A stretch of 64,000 nt of DNA from Leptodactylus fallax (lineage: Eukaryota > Chordata > Amphibia > Anura > Leptodactylidae), in contig CAMRHE010000166.1 in NCBI GenBank assembly GCA_947044405.1, positions 2,667,501 through 2,731,500 on the forward strand, in the 5' to 3' direction. A program made the translations under genes and the position numbers. Below are positions 35,021-48,228 of the stretch, piece by piece. The notes under the pieces are model-generated. The model saw only the letters and a list, made by a program, of their open reading frames with translations, did no database searches and was not told the DNA's origin. Position 1 is the first letter of the stretch; every line of letters begins with the position of its first letter.

Positions 35021-35055
35021 AGTAATTACTGATAGCTGGCCTATCAGTAATTACT
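35021..35055. repeat. Perfect 15-bp hairpin
   Basis: AGTAATTACTGATAG is followed by a five-base loop and its exact complement. It lies inside the Neptune-type element just upstream of its C-terminal island. Confidence 0.9.
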
Positions 35056-35539
35056 TCACGGGTGTCTGAGTCCTGTTTCAGGATATCCTAGTACATCTGC
35101 AAAATTTCTAAAACTTCCTTGGAGTTCTTGTCATAGGTCCCTATGACACGAGTAGCTCCAGGGGTAGAGGACTGACATGGTCGTAGTACCAGTAATGTAT
35201 TGTGGGGTGTCCGATGTGCCAGATTTCTAGTTTGATGAAGGAGAGGGTGTAGCTATCCTCTAGGAAACGGTTTAATAGATGTTGGCTTTGAACGTTATAG
35301 TCATTATCCGAGGAGCAACTCCTACGAACTCTGAGGAACTGCCCCTTCGGAATACCCTTTCTAAGGGGTAAGGGATGGTGGCGCTCCCAAGGTAACTATG
35401 AATTTGTCGCTATTTCCTTTCTATACAATGTGGTAGAAATAGTGCCCAGGTCAGTAATTGAAATCAGTAGGGAATTTTCTCATGGTGTAATGATGATGTA
35501 AATTGCAGGTTGAGTTCATTAATATTCAGGAATTCTGTA

Positions 35540-35791
35540 AATTACTGAAAAAGATCGGAGGCAACCAGGCAATCAATATGTTGTTGATGAAGCACAACCA
35601 AACAACCAAGCACAGGCCTCAATAAAGACATGGCACTCCTCCCACCAGCCCAAAAAGATGTTAGCATAAGTAGGCACGGCGGGGCTATCCATAGCAGTGC
35701 CCCGTCGCTGGTGGAAGAAGTGCCCATCAAACAAAAACGAATTGTAAGTAAAAACTCTTAACTTCAAAATGAGGTTATTGTAAGAGGTCAA
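35540..35791 (-). pseudogene. Neptune-type PLE reverse transcriptase core
   Basis: FLFDGHFFHQRRGTAMDSP followed by VPTYANIFLGWWE matches the RT motif (canonical GTAMGSPVAPTYANLFMGxWE) of Neptune elements. The glycine before SP is Asp here and the YIDD box is lost, so this is a decayed piece. Confidence 0.8.
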
Positions 35792-36136
35792 GGCCCTTAA
35801 GAGGGTTATACCCTTTATGGACTTGGGGACTCATAAATTCCCATTCCTTGTGGGAGATCAGGTCCTCCAATTTAGCATGATCCAAAATTGTAAGAGACAG
35901 CCAATGTTGTCCTAAGCTTTATTTGTCTGTATAAACTGTTAATGTTGGAGAAACTAAATTCACATATGTAAAAAACATGTGAAAAACTAATTGTTGGATT
36001 ATTTTCAAATATGTAATTCTCTTGATGAATGACATGATATAATGGAGTTTAGGAGGTGATGAGGAAGGAGGTTATTTTTGTCTGAATGTTTCAGACCAGC
36101 AAACTGCCCAAACCTCTGGTTCTAAAGATCAATTAA

Positions 36137-36425
36137 TAAAGGATCATACTTACCTGTCCTTGGCGTTCCGTTGTCCTCTGCCAGTGTCCGTTCAGTCTCG
36201 TGCCGGCGACTCCTTGCTGGGAGTCCTGCACCTCATGTGACTGCTAAGACCAATTGGGTACAGGATTTCCAGAGATGGGGGGCCACCATGGGACTGAACG
36301 GATGGAGGCGGGGGACGGTGGGGTGCTGGGGACAGGCGAGTGTGCTTTTTTTTTTTTTTTTTTTTTTTATTTTACACCTCCCGCAAGGGACATGGGTTGC
36401 ACCAATTCCTGGACAACCTCTTCAA
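36137..36425. mobile_element. Foldback MITE fragment, AGGGGTTGTCC family
   Basis: A GC-rich interior with an inverted pair ('gtccgttcagtc' near 36187 and 'gactgaacgga' near 36291), a poly-T run of about 26 bases at 36342-36368, and a right end 'cctggacaacctcttcaaag' related to the other family members. It interrupts the Neptune-type element between its N-terminal and RT islands. Confidence 0.55.
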
Positions 36426-36444
36426 AGAATTTATCCATCCTTCT

Positions 36445-36483
36445 AATATTGATGGCCTGTCCTTAGGATAGGCCAGCAATATT
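36445..36483. repeat. 39-bp imperfect palindrome
   Basis: AATATTGATGGCCTGTCCTT followed by AGGATAGGCCAGCAATATT; the halves are complementary with two mismatches. A related 'atattgatggcctatc' word occurs near 27114. Probably the core of a short repeat. Confidence 0.8.
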
Positions 36484-36543
36484 GCATCCGCGATGATACA
36501 ACAGCCAGGACATCTATAGATCAGCTTTTACAGGACAGTGCGG

Positions 36544-37002
36544 CTACAAAATGTCTTGCAATTCTGAGCAATATGTTAGTGTAGGGTCAGAGGGTAAGAT
36601 ATTATAGCTAGTCTCATCCATCAGGATGGATAGACAGATTTTGACAAAGTCATCATGGTCCAGGACTACAATATTACCTCCCTTGTCAGAAGGCTTAATC
36701 ACAAGTGAGTCATCTCGTTCAAGACAATACATTTATTTGAGATGGTGAAAGGTTACTCATGGACCTATGATCTATCTGATCCAGGGTATTCAATTTATCA
36801 ACAGCCATCTTTTCAAATATATTGATACATTTCGTATCGCAAGGGGAGGATGTGAGCGGTTTTTTAACCTCAAATCTGTAAATGGTCTTGGACCAGTTAT
36901 GCCCTCACCCTCTGTCCAAAGTGTCTCAAGAGTCCTTAGACCCTCCAGGTAATCTAATTCCAAGCCCAGCTCCCTACATCTACGTACCTCAATTACTTTC
37001 AT
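36544..37002 (-). pseudogene. Neptune-type PLE N-terminal RT part
   Basis: Two short open stretches. 36544-36732 has LVIKPSDKGGNIVVLDHDDF, the well-conserved N-terminal motif of Penelope-like RTs (DKGG box). 36790-37002 reads an upstream Leu/Glu-rich segment. A frame break separates them. Confidence 0.8.
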
Positions 37003-37084
37003 AAATTTGGACCATCTTAATTTCCTGGTAAAGAGTGCTATATCTTTTGCCCAGTTAAAAAATTAAATTTAGTGGATGGCACAA

Positions 37085-37381
37085 ATGATAGGTTGCGTTG
37101 CTGAAAAGTCAGTTTTTAAACCTTAGATTGAAATATGCAAATTTACCTTAACTAGTCACAGGAGGCGTGGAGCAACTTCATCTAGTCATGTAGACATCAT
37201 GCCTTGTGTGGTGTCATTGACATGTTACTCCCTAACTGTCATCAGTCTGATACACTACCTAACCACACAGGGCGCAGTTTAGAGTGATGTCGATGAATCT
37301 GCTCCCCACCCCCCTGTGACTAGTTAAGGTCAATTAGATGTGGGGTTAGTTTAGGGTACAAAACCACCTGATAGGTTCCCT
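37085..37381. mobile_element. MITE with TTAAAGGGAACCTATCA right end
   Basis: The right end is the complement of AGGGAACCTATCAGGTGG next to TTAA (37382-37385). The left end 'atgataggttgcgttgct' is diverged. Inside, 'ccttaactagtcacaggagg' near 37146 is matched in inverse orientation near 37308-37330. No coding. Confidence 0.65.
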
Positions 37382-38302
37382 TTAAACATTGTGCATTTCT
37401 CATGGCTTTTAATATCTTTGCAGTTATTAAATATTAACTGGCATTGTTTATGCCCTAGTTCCATTTGGTACACAGAATAGGCTCACTCAGAAAGTCACTG
37501 GCAGCAGTCATGATCTGCCTCAGCCAGTGATTGGATGAGAAACATTTCCTGTGTGTTGAGAAGAACTAGGAATTAAAAACCAGTGGGAACCTGGTAATTT
37601 TAAGGATAGTAAAGGCAGGAGATAGCTGAAGTATTTTAAAATTTTGTTAATGTAATGCTGACCCTTTGTAAAAGTATATATAGGTACCCCTCCCAGGTAC
37701 TGTCAGCATTTCCACCTTTTTACAATGTGTTTTAAAACACAATTGAAAAATACTTCTTTATCTCTACTAGAGGGCAGCAGAGCTCTTCAGTACAGTAGCT
37801 ACTAAGTCCCATTTACATGTAAGCTGAAATTCCATTTTCAGTAAGTCATAAAATATATATGGTAAGTTTATTTTTGTGTACTTAATGTAAATATAATTTA
37901 ATTTAATTTCTACAATATAAAACACACATTGTAAGTAGTTCTTATTAAATGTTTATTTTAAAAATGAAAAAACATTACAAAAATAGCTAGTGACTAAATA
38001 ATATATTGTAGGTATATAAAGCTTTGTAATAAATGAAAAAGTTTACCAGTGATGTAGACTTGGAGGAGAGGATAAGTGGAAGAGAAGGTGGGTTTAAAGA
38101 CTGCTAAAAATATATTTACTGTATTAAGCGTGATCTTAAACTAAAAAAAATGATCTTAAACTATAGAAGAAGAATGTGGATAATCAGTGTTGGGAAAGTG
38201 GCTGTCTGTATTATCTCAACAAAACTGGATATTTGAAGGTAATATGCAGTAAACTAATACCTAAATCTCCATAAAAACTAAAGTACACTAATTGATCTAT
38301 TG

Positions 38303-38332
<30 letters not shown>
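38303..38332. repeat. CTAT microsatellite
   Basis: About seven perfect CTAT/TATC units, followed by degenerate units to about 38410. Confidence 0.95.
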
Positions 38333-38333
<1 letters not shown>

Positions 38334-39339
38334 GTTCATCTATCTTTCTGACTATCATGATCCATATATCTATCTACCTATCTATGTGTCTATATGTATG
38401 TCTACTTCATCTATTATATAAAATTAATTACAAGTAATTTACATTATTTTATTTTTATGTGAATTTGAATTTACATTAATTTACATTTTATATGCAGAAA
38501 ACGATTTGATAATAGTCTTTTGGTGCCTGTTGTTAACCAAAAACACATGTATAGAATAATTAAACAGAATAGAAAAATTAGTAAAAAGAAAATAAAGTGA
38601 ATAACAGTATTGTTATTCTTTATGTCAGTTTACATTTTTAAAATTATCCCATAATGACTGCCTATGGTCTAGTAATTTAGTTATCTTGATTTAGAGTTTT
38701 TGTCTTGGGCTTTGTGTACCTTACCTTTATTAAACACTTTTCTTTTTTAAAAAGTAAAGTGAAATATAATTTAAATATGTACCTAGTATTTATCTAAATA
38801 TCGACTTTCTTTTCTAACTGATACATAAAATATTTTTCATTTATATTTAAAAATATATCTTTTTATTATTTCTTTAAAATATGTAGACCCAAATGTTAGG
38901 TCTAAAATCAATATTATATAAGTCTAGTAAAAACAATATGTAGAAAATGGTGAAGCCAAGCTGTACTAAATACTCATAATTTGGGTCCTGATAAATCAAG
39001 ATATTTATATTTTTAATAATTAAAAAGATAACAATTAGGGTGGATCCTATACATATGTTGAATAAAGATAGCTAAAATATTTTTTTTAAAATAATAATAT
39101 TTAAAAAAAAGCAGGAGGACTGTATGCATAGATATTGCTTGTCTTCTAGCCAACCATGTCTTTATGAGGCATTTTTTTCATTAAGAAAAATGCAATTCTT
39201 TCATGACTTTACATTGTTACAAAATGAATGGATCTATATATAAAGAAAAGAGATACAGAGATGATAATGATATAGATAATAGCCAAAATATTAAAATAAT
39301 TCAAATTATAAGTATAGGAAAAGAAAAAGTTGAATTGGT

Positions 39340-39480
39340 AGATTTGTTGCAGGAATTTTTGCAAGTGTGTCATTCATCTAAATGGGGCTTTTATAATACA
39401 TGTGCAGGCTACAGAAACCTCCAGATTGCAATGAATTAAACTGATATTCATTACAGAATTTTTGCAACAAATCTTTTGCA
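39340..39480. repeat. Short inverted-repeat element
   Basis: 'gatttgttgcaggaattttt' near 39340 is matched by the complement of 'cagaatttttgcaacaaatc' near 39454. Terminal words of this kind suggest a small MITE; no target duplication was fixed. Confidence 0.5.
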
Positions 39481-42480
39481 CATGAATTCACCCCAACAGG
39501 AAAATTTTCTTAGTTCGGTTCCTGCTCCCCCATTAAATAGTATCATTACCTTGGCACTAGTAACACAGTTACTTCTTTACAGTAACTGCCACAAATTATT
39601 GGAGACAACATAGGCTATAAATGTTTATGTGATGTGACCCTGGGGACCATGGCCCATGTTTGATGTAAAATATTAAATGCACTTCATGTTCCATCTTAAA
39701 TGATGCTTCTGGCTTGCTGCTTTGACAAATGTTGAATAATATATTAATTAGGAAAGCCGTGTGTTTCACAAACATACAGACTAATTCTTCGTTCTTTTTA
39801 CCAAATATGTTCAGAAATAATGAACCAGATAGAGTCAGAGATGAGTAAAGCAATTCATTTTTTAACCCTTTCATTTTTATATAGGGCATGTAGCAGATAT
39901 TGATATCAAAAGCAGCTGTCTTATCAAAAGGCTTTTTTTCTTCAGAGATTCAGTTTGCTACATAACCTGGCCTGAGCAGAGTAGCTTGTTGGGGTTCTCT
40001 GGCACCCATCACCCAGGGCACATGCCCCACCAGTCCAGTTCCTGTTGTTACACAAAAATAAAGGAATAATGACTATATGTCTTAATATGTGTTTGCTTAT
40101 CTAAGTTTTACATAAAATAAATTATCCTTTCATAATATTTTATCTTGATTCTCCTGTATGTTTCATAAAAAAATAAGGACAATCTCATTTCTAAGTACTG
40201 TAGCTTGTGAAATGATTCTCTTATTCAGCAAATCAGTTCCATGATAATACTATTATCTATGGCCAGCAACCTGCTGGCATATCAACTGAGATGACACCAT
40301 TCCGTAGCTGTCAGATGATACCAATTCAAATAAGATTTTCTTAGCAGGATACTGAGTATGTGTTACTGAATATTTATGGAAAAGTAAAGTACAGAACATT
40401 GTACCAATAGCAGCAGCAGTCATCGGACATAGGGAGTAATTGTTCAATGCTCTTGTATGGAACAACTTTAATACATCAAAGTCTGTCAACAGTTAAACCA
40501 CTATATTGTAACTATGTACTTCATGTGACTTCACTGTGAAACTGTTAAAACTGTTCCTTCAAATTTTAATGGTTTTAAAAGTCATTTATTTTCCCTGTTC
40601 TCAGCAACACAGTACAAACAGATGACTGTAACTGAAATCCACCATTTGTACAAAGTGTTGACAAGCTAATGTAAAAAAAAAAACTCCATTTGTAACATTA
40701 GGTGCCCTGGCCATAGATTAATATTTAAATAAATTCTATACAATATTCTTCTGTTACAAATGTAACAGTATGTAGCTATTCTTACACTGCAGTATAATGG
40801 TCAGTATATTGCATCAGTATTTGTAAGTCAAAATCAGGTATGGAACATAAACAGTGAAAAGGCATAATGGAAAAGTTATACTGCTTCCATATTATGGTCC
40901 CACTTCTGGCTTTGACTTTATAAATACTGATGCAAAATAATCACGAAAATACTGTTATAAATGAAAGTGGCCTAATAAGATTTACATTTAAAGTCAATGG
41001 AAGGAATTCATCAAGCCCTGCACTTCAGAATTCTGACATCAAAAAGGGTCAAAATAGGGATTTTTATGAAATGCAACTTTAAAAAAAAAAAAAAAAGTCA
41101 CAAAAATTGTCACAATCTCCCTCTAGTAGGAGGTTAGGTTGGCATAGAAAGTCAAGTAACGTTTCAGACAGAAATATTAGATGTGCCAAATTAATAATAC
41201 ATTAAACATTATGCAACATTTAAAATTTGGAGCAAGTTATGGCAATGCAGTCTCCAAAACTGATTTTAATGATTTTAAGCCCGATGGGTTTCATCAGGAC
41301 TTACCAGTATCCTTTTAAGCATGGATCTGGTGTAGCAGTTATGGCTTCCTTATAAATAAAAGCCATGATGCCACTGTAAATATAGTCTAACACTAGTGAA
41401 TTGGGCAAATGATAAGCAACGCAAGAAGATCAGTTTGCAGAGTAAAATGAGTTAATCTTATTTTCTTGTTATTGTAGCCTCTAGCATCCCTTTTAGTTTT
41501 CCTCTACACAGGTTCAATGGTCACCCGTAGCTTTGTAGGAAATGCAACACAACCCCCAACTCTTGATTTGTATTTTTGAGATAAAAACTTATTCACGTCT
41601 TTGTATGAAATCTGAGGCATCTAGATATACTGTATGAGGCTATAGAGGGTTAATGGGAATTGGTGAGGGTTCCAAAGCCTGTATATCTATGATCAGACAA
41701 AGTTGGTTTATTCTAGCGTTATTTAGGTTTTAATGGGAACACTTTCTGCACCTATTATTTACATAGTCTTTGAAGTGTCCCTTATGCCATATTCTTAACG
41801 CCATTCATCTTGTTCACTTTAAGTTCTGATTTATATTAGTAATATGACTCAGAAACTGTTTTTATTCAACACCAATCCTGAACCAGCACTTTATACACCT
41901 CATTATAATACTGAATTGAATGACACTTTGGCAGTATTCTATTGGACTTTAAGCCTCAATTCAAAAACCTCTCATTAAAAATGTTCAATTTTAAACTGGA
42001 ACCATTATATTGCATTCTTATTGGAACAAGACCTTTATGACTTGTGTGAAGATCTCCTGGCAACAAATGTTTTAAGTATTTGCAGAAAGATACGCTAGAG
42101 TTCATTGAATTTATGGATTATGTTTAAGCCTGTTTTCTTCATTTTGTTTTTGCTGTTTAAATTGCTTGAGAGAATAATGTTTTAAGAAATCTAGTTACTT
42201 CAGAGAAAAAACTACTGATATTTATACTTCTTATTCTACTTAAAAAAAAAAGAAGAGCAAAAGAATAAAAATAAGAAACTGGCCACTTTATAGTTTTTTG
42301 CTGAATATTCAGCCACGTTTGAAGCATACTCTCCAGCTCCTGCTACGTCTCCTGCCAGAATCATTACTATGTAAAGTCCAGAATGTATTGTAGCATGATC
42401 ACCTTGATTCCTAAGTCAACTTGCTTATGAAAGCTGTACATTCACATGAATGCATATAATGCAATGCCTAAATAATAATG

Positions 42481-43030
42481 CTGTAATGACTTTTAGGTCA
42501 GAATGGGGGTGGACACAACTTTATTAAAAAACAAACAGTTATATCTAGGAACAAACACACAGGACCCCAAAACAACATGATTATCTATCACCACAGAAGA
42601 GATTTGTCAATTTGCCCATGCACCGGGAAGGTAGCAGGCATATGTATCCTCAAGGCCAGCTAATCCCACCAGCTTCCAAAAAAGAGAACAAAACCTGAAG
42701 GAAAATAACCAGCAAAAAGATTAAGGGGGGTGAGGAAAACTTCTCACAACAGTAGAAGACAAGGACCCACTTCCTGAAGGAACATCTTTTTATTTAATAA
42801 CAGCACCCACCCCTTAGCATTCATCAGGACCAATCATATGCAAACTGCTCCTGTAACCTCACTTCCTTCATACTCTAGGTGTCCCCTGCAGTCCTTGCCA
42901 CTGCATTATGTACTTTAAGGCCAACAAAAAAAGTTTATGTTGCTCAATTGCTGGGATATAACTGCTGGTGATTGTCCAGCCACAAAAGGATATGCCTTGT
43001 TAGATACAGTATATTTCTAACAATTGACAT
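42481..43030. other. Unclassified, repeat-like GC-richer segment
   Basis: Sharply different in composition from its AT-rich surroundings, with a CT-rich part at 42760-42900. It resembles a decayed LTR or DNA-transposon fragment, but no ends or motifs identify it. Confidence 0.3.
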
Positions 43031-43039
43031 TTTGAGGGG

Positions 43040-43315
43040 AAAAAAAGATATGAACCGCACATTCCAATATTATACATTGATCTATGCTTCTCAGCAAAAT
43101 CTACAAAAAAACATGAGTTCTTTGCATACATTTTGATCAAGATATATAAGCCCTCTAGCTACTTCATGGCAACCTCTTTATAGTGGGTCCCTACTCTATT
43201 GGGTGCAGTGCCGCATGCATACTAAGAATCTCATGTTCTTTTTTTCGTAAATTTTGCTGAGAAGCATAGAGCAATATGTAATATTGGGATGTGTGGTTTG
43301 TCTCTTTTTTTTTTT
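43040..43315. mobile_element. Foldback MITE with ~75-bp arms
   Basis: The left arm contains 'tctatgcttctcagcaaaat' (about 43082-43101) and the right arm its complement (about 43249-43270). Outside, 'gaaccgcacattccaatatt' is matched by 'aatattgggatgtgtggttt'. The loop carries 'tagtgggtccctactctatt', and a related loop sequence is present at about 59100-59190. Confidence 0.8.
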
Positions 43316-46300
43316 TGAAATGTTGGTATATTTCTAACAATGTCACCAAACATTTTGCAAAAGAACTTCTTTAAATGGAGACATCAGCTACGTTGTACCC
43401 TAGTTTTAATATCCAACCAGCAGTTGTTAGATAAAAAAAAAATATTGCTAATCTCTAAATAACTCTCTTTCCAGAACAACATGGGGAGCCTCCTGCTCCT
43501 GGGCTCTCAGAAATACAGTACTGTACAGAACTTTGATATTTAGGAAGTACAATCCATATGAGCCTCTGTTATTTTATGTTTTAAAGCATACTACTTTATA
43601 CTCTTATTTGCTCCTGCCAGTGAAACATATATTGATTAATATTATTTTGTACTTGTTATTAGCATTTGCAGTACTTATATGCTGAAATGCTGTCATCTTA
43701 TGGAATGCAGCAGTAAATTAGTAAGTGTTCATATTTCATTGAAGCTATTCTTTACAGCTTCAATCAATAAGGTAAAGAGAACAGGTTATTGTGTGAAGGC
43801 TTAAATTTACAGCTGGACCTTTTAAAGTAAAAGTCAATAAGCTTGGCAGTTGGAACTTTTCTCGATACTGGTACACAACTTGCCTTTTCTTTTGTCAAAT
43901 GAATTTTAAGAAAGTGTTCAACTTTAATTTAGGAAGAACACACAATATGACTTTTTTTTTCTGTGTACATGTGGTTGCAGTAAATGCAGTCAGTGGCCAG
44001 ATGCTTGAAATCTTCTGATAAAAAGATCCACAATGGTGCTGCTAAAGCTTCTTCACCTCTTTCCATCTCTTTGTCTCCATTTATTTTTAATCACAGCATA
44101 TTCTACATGTGATATCTCATTAAAATGAGTAGATAAATAACTGAGATAAAGATCTAATTAACTTGAAAAACATGGAAAATATAATTATACTCTAAAATAT
44201 TGACACAATTCCCATCTAAATCCAAAGCTTGCCTACGTACTTATACGTGCCACTACTGGGATATAATTGAGGAGATTTATGTCTGTAAGAAAAAAAAACT
44301 GTCTATATTGCACATAGCATGACAACACAGCTTACATTTTTTTATTCTTATCATGAAAATAAAAGCGATACTATAACTGGTTGTGGAAGGCAGCAAAGAC
44401 AGTTTTTATTTATAATAGAAAGTTTCATAAATGTACCCCATTGGGATATAACATACAATGAGTTATAATGGTAAACAGTTCTACCATACAGTAGTGCCAT
44501 ACTTTGCATAAAGTGCTTTGCCAAACAATGCCCATATAAATTGTGCCAACAGAGCCAAGAGTTTAGAAGGCTTATTTCAATGGTTTATTTTAGTGTATTT
44601 GCTCCCAGAACACTTATAGTGACTAACAGGCTGCAGCTATTGATGGTGAAGTGACTTTTAGGTATATAGGTGGTCAATAAATATTTATATATAGGAAAAA
44701 CTGTGAGGCTCTATTTCGATGACAGCTGCAAATCAACCATAAAAGAGGGACAGTTTCACAGCAAATTTTGCATCTGTGGAGTACCCTTTTCTGGGATCCC
44801 TGATAGATTTGAGTTGAGAGATCTGTGAAAACAGGAAAAATAGGAGATGTCCTATATTTTGACAGTTTGTTAAAATGGCCCATCAAAAAATCAGTCATGT
44901 GAATAGCCCGATTAAAATCAACTGATTTTATTACAGCCATGTGATGGTCATGAACATTGTTTGTGTAAATAGAGCTTTAGTGGGCAAAATTGACATGGAC
45001 CATATTTACAGAGACAAGAGTTCTATAGTCCAAACAAAGTGAAGCTTAGTACTTAGAAACAGTGCAAGAGTATAAATGCTGCCTTTGGCTGCTTACATAA
45101 AAAAGGTTCTAGCTTCTCTGATCTTCAAGGATCAACAAGCTAGTAAATACCCAAGACAGCAGGATAGCACACAAATTCTAGGACATTTGGGGTTCTGAGG
45201 AAAAAAACAGGAGATGAAATAGTGCTCTCAAGTAAGTGAAATTTGGCAAGAATACTTCTGTAAAACTGTAATCCGTGTTATATTTTATTTTTTCACTGCC
45301 TTTGCTGTAAAGTGGTGAAGAGCTCAAGTTTTCTGATGTTTTGTCTGTCAAGTCAATTTTAGTCAGAGTATTGAGAAGCAGGTGTGGGACATAATTATAG
45401 TCAAGTGTTCTTAGAAAATAATACGTTTCATGGTTTGTATTTTCGCCTTTCTTCTGAGGAGCATATATTGTAGTTAGAATTTAGATCACATATAGGATTC
45501 TCTTTAAAATGTTTTTAAAATGTTTACATTTTCGTATATGACTTTATATAAGAGTGAGGCAAAATCTAAAGAGGACAGCACAAGTAGACAAGAGACAATT
45601 CTTAAATTCAGTTGGCGAATGGTCCTCCATCATCCTCTTCAGAGCAATCTTTTATTTGTGCCTCTACAAATAGTTTAACAAAACATATTGAAAAGGATGA
45701 CTGTGTGGGTCGATATATAATGTTACGATATATGTAGAGGTGCATGTAAAAGGGTAAACCGTCTTCTTTGTATATAGGAAATAAAGCATGCTAGGAGTGC
45801 TGGCTTTATAAAGTGTTTTTCAAATGGATGTAGCCAGTAGGTTCTTCATAATAAAGAAAGGGTATTGCCATTGACTGCATTTAGAGCTGTAAATGTGATA
45901 ATTCACATAATGACTCTATCAGGGCTGGTGACAAAGGCGCCTTGGGACACAGGAAAAGAAATATATCTGTAAATTTAGCAATGCATATCTCTGCACACAA
46001 ATAAATATTGCAATTTTATTGCTTCTTAAGCATGTTAAAGAAATGAAGTACAAAAAAGGAAATTAAAAATATGACGTGCTTAGAGAACCAAGCAGTTGTC
46101 TAGAATTAATCATGAATAGAACACGTAGTATAACTGACTTGTCTAGGGTTAGTAGTATAAGGTGAAAGCTCCCGAGGGGTACACTACATTGGTCAATAAT
46201 CCCCCTTTACACAGACCTATCCTAGGACAGGGCAGCAGGATCTATATTCTCTGTGTTTTGTAGTGCATCTGAGAAACACGCACACACTTCCGCAGGGTTG

Positions 46301-46860
46301 TTATCACCAGTACTTTTACTTCTGCAGGTCTGTTATTTGCAGTACTTTTACCAAGGTAACAGGTGTTTTACACAAAAGTGGAAAACAGCAGTTCTTCAGT
46401 CTCAACAGCCATACATGTCAAAGTCACAAACTTGACAGTAATTCCTGGGAAGACAAATTAACCTTCTTAGTGTGGGATCTGTGGTCCTGTGACAACACAT
46501 GGCTATTGTCCAGTTTTCATAGGGTTTCATGCTCAGTTCCCATGGGTCCAACTGCTCAGGCATCAATTTTCTACATTTGCCTTTACCACAGACTAGCACG
46601 AAAACACCCCAGGAGGAAAGGAAACACTTCCCTATTACATGAAATTTTCCTGCCCCTCCTGATCAGACAGCATCAGGCTGTAGCATGTGAAGGCTATACC
46701 CTGATTGGCATGGTAAGGACAACCAATAGGTGCAACAGGGTTACATCAATTAATGAGAATTATTGCACTGCCCTCTTTCCATAAAATGCTAGATCAAGAA
46801 AAGCATATGGCTCAGCAGCCAATACTTAAAGTGACAGTAACATTAACCCATGTTGATGTA
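43316..46860. other. AT-rich stretch without recognised genes
   Basis: No coding region recognised. The 173-codon frame at 46263-46784 has no domain or composition that supports a gene. A GC-richer block at about 46160-46800 looks like an old repeat but has no identifiable ends. Confidence 0.35.
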
Positions 46861-47900
46861 TAGACTTTCAACCTTGGTCACTATTGGGCCTTATTATGCT
46901 GCAATTGACTGTAGCATCTAGTGGGTTTTGGAGGGAGGTGGTTCCCTCCTGTAGACAAGATTGCAGGAGTTCCATGCTTTTACTCATTATAATTCTATTA
47001 GGAATAATAAAATGCCTATAATTTTCTGCAGTGCAATGCGTTATAAAAGGGGGTTGGGCAAAAAAATTGTATTAAAAAATAAAGTTTGTTTATTAAATGA
47101 TAAAAGATAAATAGTAAAACACACATATTGGGTATTGCCACATCCATAAGGACCTGTGCAATGCAACTGTTATGTTATTTTACCCACACGCTGTATGGCA
47201 TTAAAAAAAAAATAAAAAAAATTTGGCCACAGAAAAAAAAACGTCATATAAAGAAATGAAAAATCTTGGCATCAATAAAATATCTGGTCTGAAAAGGGTT
47301 GTCTAGGCAAAAATGGAAACCCAAATTATTTTTATAAAATGAAGGGGGGGTTAAAAAAAAAAAAAAAAACATACTCACCTTTCCACGGTGCTCCAGTGCC
47401 TCCCTGCGCGGTCTGGTCCTGTTGTCTTCTGGCAGAAGTACCCGCTGCATGTGACCGGAAGGGAAACGGGATGTCACAGCCGGCAAGAGATTCCACAAGC
47501 AAGAAGGCAGCCAAGTTGTAGAACTGGACTGCTCTTGGAGGACACCAAGGCACTGGGAACAGGTGAGTATGTTTTTTTTATGTTCTTCACTTCCCCTGGC
47601 CTATTTTAAAAGTAATTGATTTGCCCGGACAACCTCTTTAAGTCATAGGAAAGTGGTGGTAGAAAAAAAAAAATACAAAAAGGGATTTTACTTTGCAAAA
47701 AAAACTATACAAATATGGTATCAATGTAATCCTATCAACCCAGTAAATACATGTATTTGGTTATTTAAGCTACACTATGAATGGAACAAATTTATAGCAT
47801 AAAAAGGCAATGACAAAATTACTTTTTTTTCTATTCCTTTCTATTTTCTATTCCTAAAAGTTTATCAATGTAGTCTTGTTCGAAAGGGCCCTGATGGTAA
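46861..47900. repeat. T/A-rich repeat related to the 6.1 kb and 17.4 kb repeats
   Basis: Contains phrases such as 'gggtattgccacatccataa' and 'aatatggtatcaatgtaatc', which resemble parts of the repeats at 6240 and 17400. It is interrupted by the MITE at 47293-47637. Non-coding; boundaries approximate. Confidence 0.4.
47293..47637. mobile_element. Foldback MITE, AGGGGTTGTCC family
   Basis: The left end is 'agggttgtctaggcaaaaat' and the right end is the complement of AGAGGTTGTCCGGGC followed by TTAA (47638-47641). The layout of poly-A, 'catactcacc', GC-rich centre, 'aggtgagtatg', poly-T is the same as the 13093 copy. Confidence 0.8.
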
Positions 47901-48228
47901 TTTCAGGAATGGCTCAGTAGTGCAGTTGAACCTGTATTTAATTTTAGTAAGGTAACTGGTAACTCATGCAGCTTTCCAATGTAAGTAGTAGTAATGAAGT
48001 TCCACTGTGGTTGCTGGTCCCAGACTTGGAATAGGGGTTTCCCAGAATTAGGATTTTAATTTGGTGCCTTTTCTCCACTGCAGAAATAGTCTTTGCCTCT
48101 CCGACTATGACTATGGGGGTGGAGATAAATGAAGTACCAGAAACCCAGATACCTGTATTTGAGTGGGTTATGGCTGGAAGGTTCTCAAAGTCTCAACTTC
48201 TCTAACTTGGCACATTCTTTACTCCTTA

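Larger units (their letters stand above)
34490..37040 (-). mobile_element. Penelope-like element, Neptune type, fragmented
   Basis: Three coding islands in order on the minus strand: an N-terminal part (36544-37002), an RT core (35540-35791) and a C-terminal part (34493-35002). It is interrupted by a foldback MITE at about 36137-36425 and by deletions. It is distinct from the Penelope-like element at 27.6-29.3 kb by sequence. Confidence 0.85.
37386..42480. other. AT-rich stretch without recognised genes
   Basis: A 5.1-kb quiet region, very AT-rich between 37.8 and 39.3 kb, with no clear mobile elements apart from a small inverted repeat near 39340-39480 and microsatellites. Open frames are short (78-97 codons) and random-looking. 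It may be an intron or unique intergenic DNA and is where conserved non-coding elements would be sought. Confidence 0.4.

Noticed and set aside
39203..40489. Short frames that might be exons of a host gene
   Set aside because: No consistent splice sites or recognisable protein motif; AT-rich chance frames.
46263..46784. 173-codon plus-strand frame
   Set aside because: No domain, no splice support, unremarkable composition; overlapping frames exist on the other strand.
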